Positions 44,677-54,835 of a stretch of DNA of 64,000 bases are shown here, piece after piece. The translations under genes and the position numbers were made by a program. The notes under the pieces are model-generated. The model ran no database searches. It had not been told where the DNA came from and saw only the letters and a program-made list of their open reading frames with translations. This DNA comes from Acetivibrio saccincola (GTDB taxonomy: Bacteria; Bacillota; Clostridia; Acetivibrionales; Acetivibrionaceae), in the NCBI RefSeq assembly GCF_002844395.1, contig NZ_CP025197.1, positions 1,364,001-1,428,000 of the forward strand, read 5' to 3'. Within the stretch, counting starts at the first letter, position 1, and the number at the start of each line of letters is the position of its first letter.

Positions 44677-45639
44677 ATGGCGGACAAGTATATTTGTATT
44701 GATATTGGCGGGACAAAAATATTAGGTGCTATAGTTGATGAAAAAGACAATATAATTTGTGAGGTAAAAAAGAAAACCAAGGCTCATAAAGGTCTTGAAG
44801 TGGTGGAAGAAAGACTTTTAGGTGTGATAGAAGAGCTTTTGGAAAAATCCCAGGTACCAAAGGAAGAAATTGCAGCAATAGGAGCAGGTGCTCCCGGGGT
44901 TATAAATAAAGATACCGGGGAAATTATATATTCCCCCAACCTGCCCTGGAAAAACTATAATATAAAAAAAATTATTGAGGGCAAATTAGGAATACCTTTT
45001 GTTGTGGGAAATGATGCTAATGTTGGTATTATGGGAGAATGGAAATACGGTGCCGCCATAAATAAAAAAAATGTAGTTGGAATTTTTGTAGGGACAGGGA
45101 TAGGAGGAGGGCTCATTGTAGATGATAAGCTTTTTACAGGGGCAAATCATTTAGCAGGTGAGCTGGGGCATATGGTTATAAATCCTGAAGGTCCCTACTG
45201 CAACTGCGGTCAAAGGGGCTGCCTTGAATCATATGCAGGAAAGGTGGCTATGACAAGGGAAATAAAGAATCAGATAAAAAGAGGCAGGGAGAGTATTTTA
45301 AAAGATTTAATGGATATGGAAAGTTCAGTTATTAGCAGTAAGCCGTTAAAAGAAGCTATTGAGGAAAAAGATGCTCTTGCTGTTGAAGTATTAGATAAAG
45401 CAATATATTACTTAGCTGCCGGGACAGGTTCTTTAATAAATATTTTTAATCCTGAAATGGTGGTATTAGGCGGCGGCGTAATAGAGTCTTTAGGCTGTTA
45501 TATTATGCCGATTTTAAAGGAATATATAAAAAAATTTATACTTCCTGGCATGCTTGAAGGGACAGAAATTGTGGAAAGTGCATTGGGGGACCATTCTATT
45601 ATATACGGTGCCCTTGCACTGGCTAAAGAAATTAAATAA
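44677..45639 (+). CDS. ROK-family glucokinase
   Basis: A 320-residue ROK sugar kinase. DIGGTKILGAIVD (ATP phosphate site), VGNDANVGIMGEW, FVGTGIGGGLIVD, the zinc motif CNCGQRGCLESYAG, and GELGHMVI with the sugar-binding residues. Probably phosphorylates glucose. Lies 27 bases after purD, maybe on the same transcript. Confidence 0.92.
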   Translation: MADKYICIDIGGTKILGAIVDEKDNIICEVKKKTKAHKGLEVVEERLLGVIEELLEKSQVPKEEIAAIGAGAPGVINKDTGEIIYSPNLPWKNYNIKKIIEGKLGIPFVVGNDANVGIMGEWKYGAAINKKNVVGIFVGTGIGGGLIVDDKLFTGANHLAGELGHMVINPEGPYCNCGQRGCLESYAGKVAMTREIKNQIKRGRESILKDLMDMESSVISSKPLKEAIEEKDALAVEVLDKAIYYLAAGTGSLINIFNPEMVVLGGGVIESLGCYIMPILKEYIKKFILPGMLEGTEIVESALGDHSIIYGALALAKEIK

Positions 45640-45654
45640 AAGGTGTATTTTATT

Positions 45655-46266
45655 ATGCTTACTACTAAAATAGGTATTTTAGGCGGGACATTTAATCCTA
45701 TTCACAACGGGCATTTAATAATGGCAGAAGAAATACGGGAAACTTTCAGACTGGACAAGGTGCTTTTTATGCCTTCCGGAAATCCGCCTCACAAAACCGG
45801 CGGGGAAGTTATTGATAAAGAGCACAGGTTTAATATGGTTTGTGAAGCTGTAAAAGGGAATGATTTTTTTGAAGAATCCAGAATTGAAGTGGAAAGGGAA
45901 GGTTATACTTATACAATTGATACTTTAAGAAAATTAAAAACATTATTAAAAGATAATGTTTTGCTGTACTATATAGTAGGGGCTGATGTTTTATACGATT
46001 TATCAAAGTGGAAAGATTTTGAGCTGGTATTTAGAGAATGTGAGTTTATTGCGGCTTTAAGGCCCGGTTTTGAATCGGAAGGATTTGAAGGGCACATAAA
46101 GTATCTAGAAACTAAATACCATGCAAAAATAAAAAAAGCATATATTCCACTGATAGATATTTCTTCTACGGAAATAAGAAAGAGAGTAAAAGAGGGAAGG
46201 TCTATAAAGTATTTGGTTCCAGAAAGAGTGGAAAAATACATTAAAGAAAACAAGCTTTACTTATAA
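45655..46266 (+). CDS. nadD: Nicotinate-nucleotide adenylyltransferase
   Basis: A 203-residue Nad[21 protein letters not shown] carries the (H/T)xGH nucleotidyltransferase motif; [23 protein letters not shown] and [22 protein letters not shown] are typical. Makes deamido-NAD. Start ATG 45655 is preferred, since GTG 45643 touches the ribosome-binding site. Confidence 0.95.
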   Translation: MLTTKIGILGGTFNPIHNGHLIMAEEIRETFRLDKVLFMPSGNPPHKTGGEVIDKEHRFNMVCEAVKGNDFFEESRIEVEREGYTYTIDTLRKLKTLLKDNVLLYYIVGADVLYDLSKWKDFELVFRECEFIAALRPGFESEGFEGHIKYLETKYHAKIKKAYIPLIDISSTEIRKRVKEGRSIKYLVPERVEKYIKENKLYL

Positions 46267-46269
46267 AAA

Positions 46270-46388
46270 CAAACTTTGCTTATAATATAATGTGAGAAAT
46301 ATAATGCGAGTAATGTAATCTGATAAATATAATATGAGTAATATAATGGGAGAAATAGAATACCAGTAATATAATGCGAGGGAAAAAA
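46270..46388 (+). repeat. Short tandem repeats between nadD and yqeK
   Basis: Seven or more imperfect 15-16 base units like gtaatataatgcgagaaa fill the spacer up to the ribosome-binding site of yqeK (gcgaggg). Confidence 0.65.
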
Positions 46389-46389
46389 A

Positions 46390-46962
46390 GTGACCAGGGA
46401 AGAAATGAAGGTTAAACTTAAAGAAAACATTACAAAAAAGCGGTTTGTTCACTCAATAAATGTGATGGACCTTTCAGAAGAACTGGCAGCGGCACATGGG
46501 GCAGACCGGGAAAAGGCTGCTGTTGCCGGGCTTTTACATGATTGTGCAAAAAATATTGAAGCTGATGAATTGTTGCGGCTTTGTGAAGAATATAAAATAG
46601 ATGTGAATGATGTGGAGAGACTTCAGCCAAAGCTGCTGCACGGAAAGGTTGGGGCGGTATTGGCATCAAAGGAGTATGGCGTTACCGATAAGGAAGTTTT
46701 AGATGCAATAGAGCACCATACCCTTGGCAGGGAAAATATGACTACCATGGACAAAATAGTTTTTATTGCCGACTATGTTGAACCAGGCAGGGATTTTGAG
46801 GGGATTGAAGAACTTAGGAAACTTGCTTTTGTTGATTTAGACAGGGCTATAATTGTTTCCCTTGAAAACATTATGAAGCACATTATGACTAAAGGGCTTT
46901 TGATTCATCCTGTGGCAGTGCTGGCAAGAAATGATTTGATAAAAAAGAGAATGAGGAAATAA
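46390..46962 (+). CDS. yqeK: YqeK-type HD-domain Ap4A hydrolase
   Basis: A 190-residue HD-domain protein. RFVHSINVMDLSEELA, GLLHDCAKN (HD pair), LLHGKVGAVLA, IEHHTLGRENMT and VFIADYVEPGRDF fit YqeK, a symmetrical diadenosine tetraphosphatase. The nadD-yqeK-rsfS order is common in Firmicutes. Start GTG 46390. Confidence 0.93.
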   Translation: MTREEMKVKLKENITKKRFVHSINVMDLSEELAAAHGADREKAAVAGLLHDCAKNIEADELLRLCEEYKIDVNDVERLQPKLLHGKVGAVLASKEYGVTDKEVLDAIEHHTLGRENMTTMDKIVFIADYVEPGRDFEGIEELRKLAFVDLDRAIIVSLENIMKHIMTKGLLIHPVAVLARNDLIKKRMRK

Positions 46963-46968
46963 TGTTTA

Positions 46969-46998
46969 TTTACATAGATAGTTTTCATATGGTATAAT
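46969..46998 (+). promoter_or_regulatory. Promoter of rsfS-leuS
   Basis: TTTACA (46969-46974), 18-base spacer, TATAAT (46993-46998). Confidence 0.6.
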
Positions 46999-47039
46999 TT
47001 GAAACTGAAAAGACCCTTTATGAAAGGAAGGATTGTGTT

Positions 47040-47378
47040 TTGAAACCTGATAAGATAGCCAAAAAAATAGCTGATGTACTAGAAGACAAAAAGGCAAAGG
47101 ATATAAAGATTATAAATATAAGAGAACTTTCCACATTAGCTGATTATTTTGTTATAGCCAGTGGGACATCTGTTATTAATATAAAAATGCTTTCTGATGA
47201 AGTGGAAGCTAAAATGGAAGAAGAGAATGTAAAGCTTTTACATAGAGAAGGCTACAATAGTGCCAGATGGGTATTGATGGACTATGGCAGTGTTGTTGTT
47301 CACATTTTCCATGAAGAAGACAGGGAGTTTTATAATCTTGAAAGATTATGGTCAGATGGTATGAAAGAACAGAGTTAA
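47040..47378 (+). CDS. rsfS: Ribosome silencing factor RsfS
   Basis: A 112-residue RsfS/YbeB. DIKIINIRELSTLADYFVIA, EGYNSARWVLMDYGSVVVHIF and REFYNLERLW are family segments. It binds L14 and stops subunit joining in starvation. TTG start at 47040 behind GAAAGGAAGGA. Confidence 0.95.
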   Translation: MKPDKIAKKIADVLEDKKAKDIKIINIRELSTLADYFVIASGTSVINIKMLSDEVEAKMEEENVKLLHREGYNSARWVLMDYGSVVVHIFHEEDREFYNLERLWSDGMKEQS

Positions 47379-47399
47379 AATAGAGGTGGAGGTATTTTT

Positions 47400-49877
47400 A
47401 TGCACTACAATTTTAAGGAAATTGAAAAAAAGTGGCAGAAAAAATGGGGAGAAGAAAAACCATTTTCTGTAAAAGAGGATGACAGCAGAGAAAAATATTA
47501 TGTTCTAGAAATGTTTCCTTACCCTTCAGGTAAACTTCATATGGGGCATGTCAGAAATTATTCCATTGGGGATGTTGTAGCAAGATTTAAAAAGATGAAC
47601 GGGTACAATGTACTTCACCCAATGGGTTGGGATTCCTTCGGACTGCCTGCAGAAAATGCTGCTATACAGAGAAATATCCACCCTAATGAGTGGACATGGT
47701 CAAATATAGAAAGCATGAGGGAGCAGCTAAAAGGACTTGGAATGGGATATGATTGGGACAGGGAAGTGGCTACCTGCCATCCTGATTATTATAAATGGAC
47801 ACAGTGGATGTTTCTTAAGCTTTACAAAAACGGGCTTGCATACAAGAAAAAATCATTTGTTAACTGGTGTCCTTCCTGTTCAACAGTTCTGGCAAATGAA
47901 CAAGTTGTAAACGGGGCTTGCGAAAGATGCAGTTCCACTGTTACAAAGAAAGACCTGGAGCAGTGGTTCTTTAGGATAACAAAGTATGCCCAAAGGCTTT
48001 TAGACGATATTGAAAAGCTCAAAGGATGGCCTGACAAAGTAAAGACAATGCAGCAAAACTGGATTGGCAGAAGTGAAGGTGTGGAAGTTGATTTTAAAGT
48101 GGACGGGCTTGATAAAACAGTGAGGATCTACACCACAAGGCCTGATACCATTTTTGGTGTCACATATATGGTTATGGCACCGGAACATCCTTTGGCAAAA
48201 GAGATTATAGAGGGAACAGAGCAGGAAAAGGCTTGCACTGAGTTTATTGAAAAAATGAAGTTTTTAAGTGAACTTGACAGGACAGCAACGGATGTGGAAA
48301 AAGAGGGAGTGTTTACTGGAAGGTATGTTGTTAATCCTTTAAACGGGGATAAAGTACCTTTATATCTTGGAAACTATGTACTGGCGGATTACGGGACAGG
48401 GGTTGTCATGGCTGTACCTGCCCATGACCAGCGTGACTTTGAGTTTTCAAAGAAATATAATTTGCCTGTAAAAGTGGTTATTCAGCCGGAAGGAGAAGAA
48501 CTTAATGCAGAAAGTATGACTGAGGCCTATGAAGATGTAGGCTACCTTGTGAATTCAGGACAGTTTGACGGCATTAAGAGTGATGAGGCAATAGATAGAA
48601 TAATAGACTATATAGAAGAAAAGTCCTTTGGTGAAAGGAAAGTAAATTTTAAACTCAGGGACTGGCTGATTTCAAGACAGAGGTATTGGGGAGCTCCTAT
48701 TCCTGTTGTTTATTGTGATGACTGCGGTATTGTACCGGTACCCGAAGAAGATTTGCCGGTTGTACTGCCTGTAGATGTTAAGTTTAAAGGAGCAGGGGAA
48801 TCACCTTTAGCAACGAATGAGGAATTTTTAAAGGCAAAATGCCCTAAATGCGGTAAAGAGGGAAGACGTGAAATTGATACTATGGATACCTTTGTTTGTT
48901 CGTCCTGGTACTTTTTGAGGTATTGTGACCCATGTAATGATAAACTTCCTTTTGAAAAGGAAAGTGTAGATTATTGGATGCCTGTTGACCAGTATATAGG
49001 CGGTGTTGAGCACGCAATACTTCATCTTTTGTATTCCAGATTTTTCATGAAAGCCCTCTATGATATGGGGTATGTATCCTATGATGAACCATTTAAAAAT
49101 CTTTTAACCCAGGGTATGGTTTTAAAAGACGGGGCTAAGATGTCAAAGTCCTTAGGAAATGTGGTAAGTCCTGAGGAGATAGTTGAAAAGTACGGGGCGG
49201 ATACTGCAAGACTCTTTATATTATTTGCATCTCCTCCGGAAAAAGACCTTGAGTGGAGCGACCAGGGGGTTGAAGGATGTTACAAATTTATTAACAGGGT
49301 GTGGAGGATAATAAATCACTTTATAGATATTGTAAAAGGTGATTATGAAGTAAATCCTGCAGGGTTTACAAAGGAAGACAAAGATTTGTGGTTTGTTATA
49401 AATAATTCAGTTAAGAGAGTAACTGATGATATTGAAAAGAGGTTTAACTTTAATACAGCAATAAGTGCCATAATGGAGCTTGTAAATGCATTTTACAATT
49501 ACAGTGACAAAGTGCCTGATGAAAAGAAAAACAAGGGAATAATAAAATCAGGTATTGAAAAAATGATACTTATGCTGGCTCCGTTTATTCCTCATGCGGC
49601 AGAAGAGTTATGGTGCTCTATAGGAAAAGAGGGCAGTGTCCATGATGAAAAATGGCCAGGGTATGACGAAAGTGCATTGGTTAAAGATGAAATAGAAATT
49701 GTAGTTCAGATAAACGGAAAAGTGAGGGATAAAATTGTTATCCCGGCTGGACTGGATAAAAAAGAAATGGAAGAAAAGGCTTTAGAAAGTGAAAAAATTA
49801 AGATGGCAATTGAAGGAAAGAATGTTGTAAAAGTAATTTCTGTACCAGGAAAACTTGTAAACATTGTTGTAAAGTAA
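47400..49877 (+). CDS. leuS: Leucyl-tRNA synthetase
   Basis: An 825-residue class I synthetase, full length. HIGH-type motif in [15 protein letters not shown], editing domain (about 225-420) with [14 protein letters not shown], zinc-like segments [13 protein letters not shown] and [12 protein letters not shown], and KMSKS in [12 protein letters not shown]. Charges tRNA-Leu. Start ATG 47400 with GGTGGAGG upstream. Confidence 0.98.
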   Translation: MHYNFKEIEKKWQKKWGEEKPFSVKEDDSREKYYVLEMFPYPSGKLHMGHVRNYSIGDVVARFKKMNGYNVLHPMGWDSFGLPAENAAIQRNIHPNEWTWSNIESMREQLKGLGMGYDWDREVATCHPDYYKWTQWMFLKLYKNGLAYKKKSFVNWCPSCSTVLANEQVVNGACERCSSTVTKKDLEQWFFRITKYAQRLLDDIEKLKGWPDKVKTMQQNWIGRSEGVEVDFKVDGLDKTVRIYTTRPDTIFGVTYMVMAPEHPLAKEIIEGTEQEKACTEFIEKMKFLSELDRTATDVEKEGVFTGRYVVNPLNGDKVPLYLGNYVLADYGTGVVMAVPAHDQRDFEFSKKYNLPVKVVIQPEGEELNAESMTEAYEDVGYLVNSGQFDGIKSDEAIDRIIDYIEEKSFGERKVNFKLRDWLISRQRYWGAPIPVVYCDDCGIVPVPEEDLPVVLPVDVKFKGAGESPLATNEEFLKAKCPKCGKEGRREIDTMDTFVCSSWYFLRYCDPCNDKLPFEKESVDYWMPVDQYIGGVEHAILHLLYSRFFMKALYDMGYVSYDEPFKNLLTQGMVLKDGAKMSKSLGNVVSPEEIVEKYGADTARLFILFASPPEKDLEWSDQGVEGCYKFINRVWRIINHFIDIVKGDYEVNPAGFTKEDKDLWFVINNSVKRVTDDIEKRFNFNTAISAIMELVNAFYNYSDKVPDEKKNKGIIKSGIEKMILMLAPFIPHAAEELWCSIGKEGSVHDEKWPGYDESALVKDEIEIVVQINGKVRDKIVIPAGLDKKEMEEKALESEKIKMAIEGKNVVKVISVPGKLVNIVVK

Positions 49878-49973
49878 CTACTTGTTGTGAAAAAGGTCTT
49901 GTTATTGTGAAGTATGGATTTTGTCTGTGAGGATTTTATTGTAGAGTAAGATTTGTTGTGGAGTAAGGACTAA

Positions 49974-50022
49974 AAAGGGCTTTGGCATAAGCAGTAAAAA
50001 TGCTTTTGCACAGCCTTTTTTT
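49974..50022. terminator. Bidirectional terminator between leuS and the DacF-type gene
   Basis: Long hairpin: aagggct with agcctt outside and gcataagca with tgcttttgc inside, seven Ts on the plus side and five on the minus side. Confidence 0.75.
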
Positions 50023-50072
50023 CAGGGTTTTTTAAAATTTTTCATGGTTTAGAATTTTCCATGGTTTTTTAT

Positions 50073-51359
50073 TTAAAATTTATTTTTTGCAATTATACTT
50101 CTGGATATTTTTTTAAGTGTGATTCTAAGAAGTATAAATGCAATGAGAAAAAATATTGTGCCATTTAAAATGCGCTTTAGAAGTGACTTTTTTGTGGAGG
50201 TACCAGGTTTTTTTTCGACAGGTTTTTCAGGGATTTTTTCTTCCACAGTGCGTGTTGCAATAAGGTCTACTTTTCCAAGGGATTTCTGACCGTTTTTTAT
50301 TTCTATACTGCCTAATACATCCCCCTTGTATACAGGGGCGGTTATATTTTCATTAATGTTTTTTTCAAAAGTAAGCTCATTAATACTTGTCCCCTTTGGG
50401 AGAACGCATTCAAAATCTTCAGCTACAAGCAAATCCAAATTGCTGTTTCCTGAAGCATTGGAAACATGTACAGTTTCAGCATATGAATTTTTGGCAAGTA
50501 CATGACGTAATGAGAAATTTTTAAATCCGTATTCTAAAAGCTCTTGTGAATAGGTGAATACATCGTTGTATCTTTCAACCCCCATTACAGCAGCAATTAA
50601 TTCCATACCGCTTTCATCCCTTGCGGATGAAACAAGATTGGCCAGTGCCCTGTCTGTATATCCTGTTTTTATACCTGTAACCTCAGTGTAGTATTCGGAT
50701 TTAGAAAAAAGTAGTTTGTTACTGGTGTTTAGAAAAATTTCTTCATCGTGTTTGTTTGTAGGAGGTATTCTGTAGTAGGTTTTTTTTACTATTTCTCTAA
50801 ATTCAGGCAGTGTCATGGCATGCCTTGCCATGAGAGCTAAATCATAAGCAGAGGAAACATGCAGGTGACCGTCTGCTGTATTGTCCATACCTGAAGGGTT
50901 TACAAAATTTGTACACTCAGCGCCTAGTTCCTTTGCCCTTTTATTCATAAGGTCAAAAAACTCCTCATGAGAAGAACTTATGTTTTCAGCTATAACATAA
51001 GCGGTTTCGTTTGCAGACCTAATTAATAAGGCATTTAAAATGTGAATCAGCTTTAGCCTTTCCCCTGCTATAAGACCTATATGCATTCCACCGGCGCCGA
51101 TATTGTCAATGGCAGACTGGCTTACAGTTACCATACTGTCAAGATCCCCATATTCAATTGCTAAAATCCCTGTCATAATTTTAGTTGTGCTGGCAGGATG
51201 CAATGGGGTTTTGGAATTATATTCACATAATACTTGGCCTGTTTTAAAATCCATGAGAATATATGCCCTAGCAGGTATATTTAAAGGTTGTGAATTTATT
51301 GGCAAGACAGTTGATATTGCCACAGAAAGAACTAATATAATAAAAAGTATTTTTTTCAT
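50073..51359 (-). CDS. D-alanyl-D-alanine carboxypeptidase (DacF/PBP5 type)
   Basis: A 428-residue low-molecular-weight PBP. Signal peptide 1-23, active site Ser in PASTTKIMTG, SAN motif (IRSANETA) and KTG (GIKTGYT). A beta-rich C-terminal domain follows and then a hydrophobic anchor near 400-418 with a basic end. It trims pentapeptides of peptidoglycan. ATG 51359 is behind CGGAGGAA. Which of the several clostridial paralogues (vegetative or sporulation) it is cannot be told. Confidence 0.92.
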   Translation of the reverse strand: MKKILFIILVLSVAISTVLPINSQPLNIPARAYILMDFKTGQVLCEYNSKTPLHPASTTKIMTGILAIEYGDLDSMVTVSQSAIDNIGAGGMHIGLIAGERLKLIHILNALLIRSANETAYVIAENISSSHEEFFDLMNKRAKELGAECTNFVNPSGMDNTADGHLHVSSAYDLALMARHAMTLPEFREIVKKTYYRIPPTNKHDEEIFLNTSNKLLFSKSEYYTEVTGIKTGYTDRALANLVSSARDESGMELIAAVMGVERYNDVFTYSQELLEYGFKNFSLRHVLAKNSYAETVHVSNASGNSNLDLLVAEDFECVLPKGTSINELTFEKNINENITAPVYKGDVLGSIEIKNGQKSLGKVDLIATRTVEEKIPEKPVEKKPGTSTKKSLLKRILNGTIFFLIAFILLRITLKKISRSIIAKNKF

Positions 51360-51657
51360 AAATTCCTCCGTCCAGATACCTTAATTATGTAGTTTAAAAG
51401 AGCTGTTTTAGTTACGCCTTATTAAAGTATAACAAAAAAGTTGAGAAAAATGTATATTAAAATCAAAAAAAAAATTTAGGTAATTAAAGGGAAGAAGTAT
51501 AATGATGTAGAATTATAACAATATAAGAGTAAAAATTTTTAAACAAAAATTTTTTAAATTAAAGTTATATCAAGTAAAGTTATATCAAGGCGCTAAATGT
51601 CCCCACCAAAAAGTATTCTTTGGATGAAGTATATAAATTAATATGGAGGGAATGCTT
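51360..51657. other. Divergent intergenic region
   Basis: About 300 AT-rich bases between the carboxypeptidase and comEA. A short direct repeat (aagttatatcaag, twice at 51563-51590) is the only clear feature. Confidence 0.4.
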
Positions 51658-52416
51658 ATGCTGAAAGAGATGTTAAATTCTGAAATAACCATTAAAAGAG
51701 GAGTTTTAATTTCTCTTATTACAGCATTGCTTCTTAGCATGTCAATGACAGGGTATTTACTAATTATGTGGGATTATGGCGAAAATGTGATTATGATGAA
51801 ACCGGATAATGAAATGGTAGTAATTCCCGAAAAAGAAGAGGAGATAGAAAAGGAAGAAGAAAAGGACAAGATAAAAGTATATGTGGTGGGGGAAGTGAAG
51901 AACCCATCGGTAGTTACTTTGGAAAAGGGGCAGATAATAGAAGATGCAGTTCTTTTGGCAGGGGGATTTACAGAAAATGCTGATGTGGAAAATATAAATC
52001 TTGCTTACATACTTACAGAAAATGTTATGCTGCAAATCAGAGGCAAAAAGGATGTGAAAGACGAGGATGGAGAAGGTGCAGGGGATGATGAGGGTGTACC
52101 GGAAAGTGGAGGTGTATCTGAAAATACTTTTCGAGAAATATCAGATCCGCTTTTTCCAGGAATGAATATTGTAGCGGACAGCGGCGGTGTTGTTGTAGGT
52201 GAGAGTTTAAATAGTGTAAAATTAAAGATAAATATAAATACAGCTTCTAAAGAACAGCTGACTACACTGCCGGGTATAGGACCTGCAATTGCAGATAATA
52301 TAGTTGCATTCAGAAAGGAAAACGGAAGGTTTGAAAAAATTGAAGATATAATGAAGGTATCAGGAATAGGTGATGCCAAATTTAAGAGATTAAAGGATTT
52401 AATAACAGTTGAATAA
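51658..52416 (+). CDS. comEA: ComEA-type DNA-binding competence protein
   Basis: A 252-residue protein. One N-terminal membrane segment (about 20-42), an acidic linker, an SLBB domain (VYVVGEVKNPSVVTLEKG, about 75-130), a low-complexity linker and a C-terminal helix-hairpin-helix pair (NINTASKEQLTTLPGIGPAIA, VSGIGDAKFKRL). It binds incoming double-stranded DNA outside the membrane. Start ATG 51658 is set by GGAGGG (51645-51650). Confidence 0.93.
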   Translation: MLKEMLNSEITIKRGVLISLITALLLSMSMTGYLLIMWDYGENVIMMKPDNEMVVIPEKEEEIEKEEEKDKIKVYVVGEVKNPSVVTLEKGQIIEDAVLLAGGFTENADVENINLAYILTENVMLQIRGKKDVKDEDGEGAGDDEGVPESGGVSENTFREISDPLFPGMNIVADSGGVVVGESLNSVKLKININTASKEQLTTLPGIGPAIADNIVAFRKENGRFEKIEDIMKVSGIGDAKFKRLKDLITVE

Positions 52417-52510
52417 GGTTAAAAGCCCTCCAATTCAAGGTTTTTGACAAATATATGGTTTATAAAGTATAATTAAATTGCAAAGTGAGACTTTTTGTTT
52501 TTTGAAAATT

Positions 52511-52560
52511 GAAAGGGGGGCTGGTTTGTTAGCTTGTTGCCTAACAAAGCACATTAAATG
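52511..52560 (+). promoter_or_regulatory. Hairpin between a strong ribosome-binding site and its start codon
   Basis: AAAGGGGGG (52512-52520) is followed by a perfect hairpin TTTGTTAG-cttgttgc-CTAACAAA (52525-52548) and then ATG 52558. The linear gap is 37 bases; with the hairpin formed the effective gap is about 13. No other Shine-Dalgarno lies near the ATG. Confidence 0.55.
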
Positions 52561-53178
52561 AAAAAAGTATGTATAGCTGCGGTAATATCATTAATGGTAT
52601 TATCGGGGTGCAACAACTCCAAGTCTTCTAATGAAAATGGTAATTTAGAGGAGAAGGCATTAAAAACTCTTGCAGCTGATTCTTTAGAAACCTATGTTGC
52701 GGGAAATAGTGAAAGCAATGAAAATGAAGAGACTATAGAAGAGACTATAGAAGAGACTATAGAAGAGACTATAAGGGATATAACTCTCTATTTTAGCGAC
52801 TATCAGGCGGAATATACAGTTGCTGAAACAAGAAAAGTGGAAATTAAAGGAAGTATCGAAGAGACTGTTTTTGAAGAGCTAAAAAAGGGACCTGAAAATA
52901 AGGAACTATATGGTGTAATTCCCGAAGGAACAAGGCTGTTATCCATCCAGACAGAGGACGGGGTCTGTACGGTGGATTTATCAGAGGAATTTGTTTCTAA
53001 CCAACCGGGAGGAACGGCAGCTGAAACTATATCTATTAATTCCATTGTAAACACATTGACAGAACTTGAGCATATAGACAGTGTACAGTTCCGTATAGAA
53101 GGAAATGTAAGGGAAGTTCTTATTCACCATGCTTTAGACAGACCAATAAAGAGAAATGAAAATGTAATAAAAAATTAA
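52558..53178 (+). CDS. GerMN-domain lipoprotein
   Basis: A 206-residue lipoprotein: signal with lipobox VLSGC (Cys18), acidic linker with four IEET units (52729-52774), then one GerMN domain (about 75-200: ITLYFSDYQAEYTVAETRKV, VFEELKKGP, GVCTVDLSEEFVSN, TISINSIVNTLTELEHIDSVQF). GerM has two such domains; this has one, as in several Firmicutes lipoproteins. Role in spore wall or surface is inferred. Confidence 0.85.
   Translation: MKKVCIAAVISLMVLSGCNNSKSSNENGNLEEKALKTLAADSLETYVAGNSESNENEETIEETIEETIEETIRDITLYFSDYQAEYTVAETRKVEIKGSIEETVFEELKKGPENKELYGVIPEGTRLLSIQTEDGVCTVDLSEEFVSNQPGGTAAETISINSIVNTLTELEHIDSVQFRIEGNVREVLIHHALDRPIKRNENVIKN
52729..52774 (+). repeat. 12-bp in-frame tandem repeat
   Basis: GAGACTATAGAA repeated nearly four times, coding IEET units in the linker of the GerMN lipoprotein. 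Confidence 0.85.
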
Positions 53179-53183
53179 CAAAA

Positions 53184-53216
53184 TAAAAAAGCCGGTATTT
53201 TAGCCGGCTTTTTTAT
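53184..53216. terminator. Bidirectional terminator
   Basis: aaaaaagccgg-tattttag-ccggctttttt, perfect stem with A and T runs on both sides; it serves the GerMN gene and the small minus-strand gene. Confidence 0.9.
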
Positions 53217-53365
53217 TTGACTTTCATCAAGGGTAGAATGAAAACAGTTCTAATTATGTAGCCTAAAAATATTGAAATTGCAGGCAGTACAAAAAGATAC
53301 AACAGCACTTTTTTATATCGTTTTCTTCTCAATTTTTTAAATTTATCTACCCTTTTTTTTCTCAT
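53213..53365 (-). CDS. Small basic membrane protein
   Basis: A 50-residue frame from ATG 53365, with GGAGGG five bases upstream. The first 20 residues are very basic (MRKKRVDKFKKLRRKRYKK), then one membrane segment (VLLYLFVLPAISIFLGYII) and a short tail. It resembles the N-terminal anchor of longer clostridial wall proteins without the rest. Good RBS and a shared terminator support it as real. Function unknown. Confidence 0.55.
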   Translation of the reverse strand: MRKKRVDKFKKLRRKRYKKVLLYLFVLPAISIFLGYIIRTVFILPLMKVK

Positions 53366-53605
53366 TTGTGCCCTCCACAAATTTATGCTTATTTACAATT
53401 ATTTTAAATATTATACCACAAATTAATAAAAAATATTATTTCCAGGGAAAGTGTTTTTTAGGAAGGAAGTTTTAGTGTTATTGAAAAAAAGCCGCCTGTA
53501 TAGTACAATTGAAGGGTGGTTTATAGGACAGGTTGGATTACAGTTTATAGGAAGTTTGTAAGACATAATAAATTTCTAAAACTTGTAATTATGGAGGAAG
53601 GATTA

Positions 53606-54730
53606 ATGAGTATTGATGTAAGTAAGATGCCAAAACTGGGCTTTGGACTTATGCGTCTTCCGGAAAAAGACGGAGAAATAGATATGGAAAAGGTATGCAA
53701 AATGGTGGATATTTATATGGAAAGCGGGTTCAATTACTTTGACACCGCTTATGTGTACCACGGGGGAAAATCCGAAGTAGCAGCGAGGGAAGCTATTGTA
53801 AAACGTTATCCTAGGGATTCTTTTTACCTTGCAACAAAACTTCCTGCATGGGAGATTAAAAAAGCTGAGGATTGTGACAAAATATTTAATACGCAGCTTG
53901 AACGTGCAGGAGTGGATTATTTTGATTTTTACCTTTTGCACAGTGTGGAGGAAGGAAGCAATTATGACAAATATATAGAGTTTAACTGTTTTGAATGGGG
54001 AATTGAAAAGAAGAAAAAGGGTCAGATAAAGCATTTCGGGCTTTCATTTCACGGTTCCCCTGCTTTGCTGGAGAAAATTCTTTTAGAACATCCTGAGGTG
54101 GAATTTGTGCAAATCCAGTTAAACTATGCGGATTGGGATAATCCCATTGTCCATTCAGGGAAATTGTATCAAATGTTAAAAGAAAGAAATATGCCGGTAA
54201 TTGTAATGGAGCCGGTAAAAGGCGGCACCCTTGCAAGTACCACGCCGGAAATTGAAGCTATGATGAAAAAACACCAGCCGGATAAGAGCATTGCCTCCTA
54301 GGCATTCCGTTTTGCAGGCTCTTTAGACGGTATAACCACAATATTAAGCGGCATGTCCAATGAAGAACAGCTTAGGGACAATATAGAAACCTTTACAAAC
54401 TTTGAGCCTTTAAGCGATAAAGAGAGAGAAATTCTCAATGAAGTGGTTAAAGCTATGCAAAAACTTCCCACCATACAATGCACCTCATGCAAATACTGTT
54501 GTGATGGGTGTCCTGTCAATATCAGTATTCCGGATGTAATAAGTGCTTTAAACACACTGCGTATGTATGGTGAAGATGCAAGACCCCGTTTCTATTACGG
54601 CAATTTGGTGGAAAGAAGCGGAAGAGCAGGTGAGTGCATTGCTTGTGGTCAGTGTGAAAGTGTGTGTCCTCAGCATCTACCAATTATAGAGACAATGAAG
54701 GAGGCCTCTGAAATTTTTGATAAGGAGTAA
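53606..54730 (+). pseudogene. Aldo/keto reductase with ferredoxin-like tail, split by an amber codon
   Basis: One 374-codon frame interrupted by TAG at 54299-54301. Before it lie the TIM-barrel motifs LGFGLMRLP, FDTAYVYHGG, LATKLPAW and FDFYLLHSV. After it, in the same frame, come AFRFAGSLDGITTILSGM and two iron-sulfur clusters, CTSCKYCCDGCP and CIACGQCESVCP. Full-length relatives read Trp at the amber position (TGG to TAG is one change), and their clusters pass electrons to the reductase. Start ATG 53606, with GGAGGA upstream. As written, a 231-residue reductase lacking the clusters would be made; an internal ATG 54353 has no good RBS. Confidence 0.8.
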
Positions 54731-54732
54731 AG

Positions 54733-54800
54733 CTTTGGAGACAGATAACATTAAATTTTATAAACAGATAACATTAAATTATAAATGTAAAATAATGAAA
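54733..54800 (+). repeat. Short tandem repeat before the cohesin-SLH gene
   Basis: Two copies of cagataacattaaattata, then a degenerate tail. Confidence 0.6.
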
Positions 54801-54835
54801 TGAAAAATGTATAAAAATGAGAAGGGGATATAATT

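Noticed and set aside
54299-54301. Amber codon as pyrrolysine or general recoding
   Set aside because: Relatives have Trp there, other genes in the window end normally with TAG, and no PYLIS-like structure is evident.
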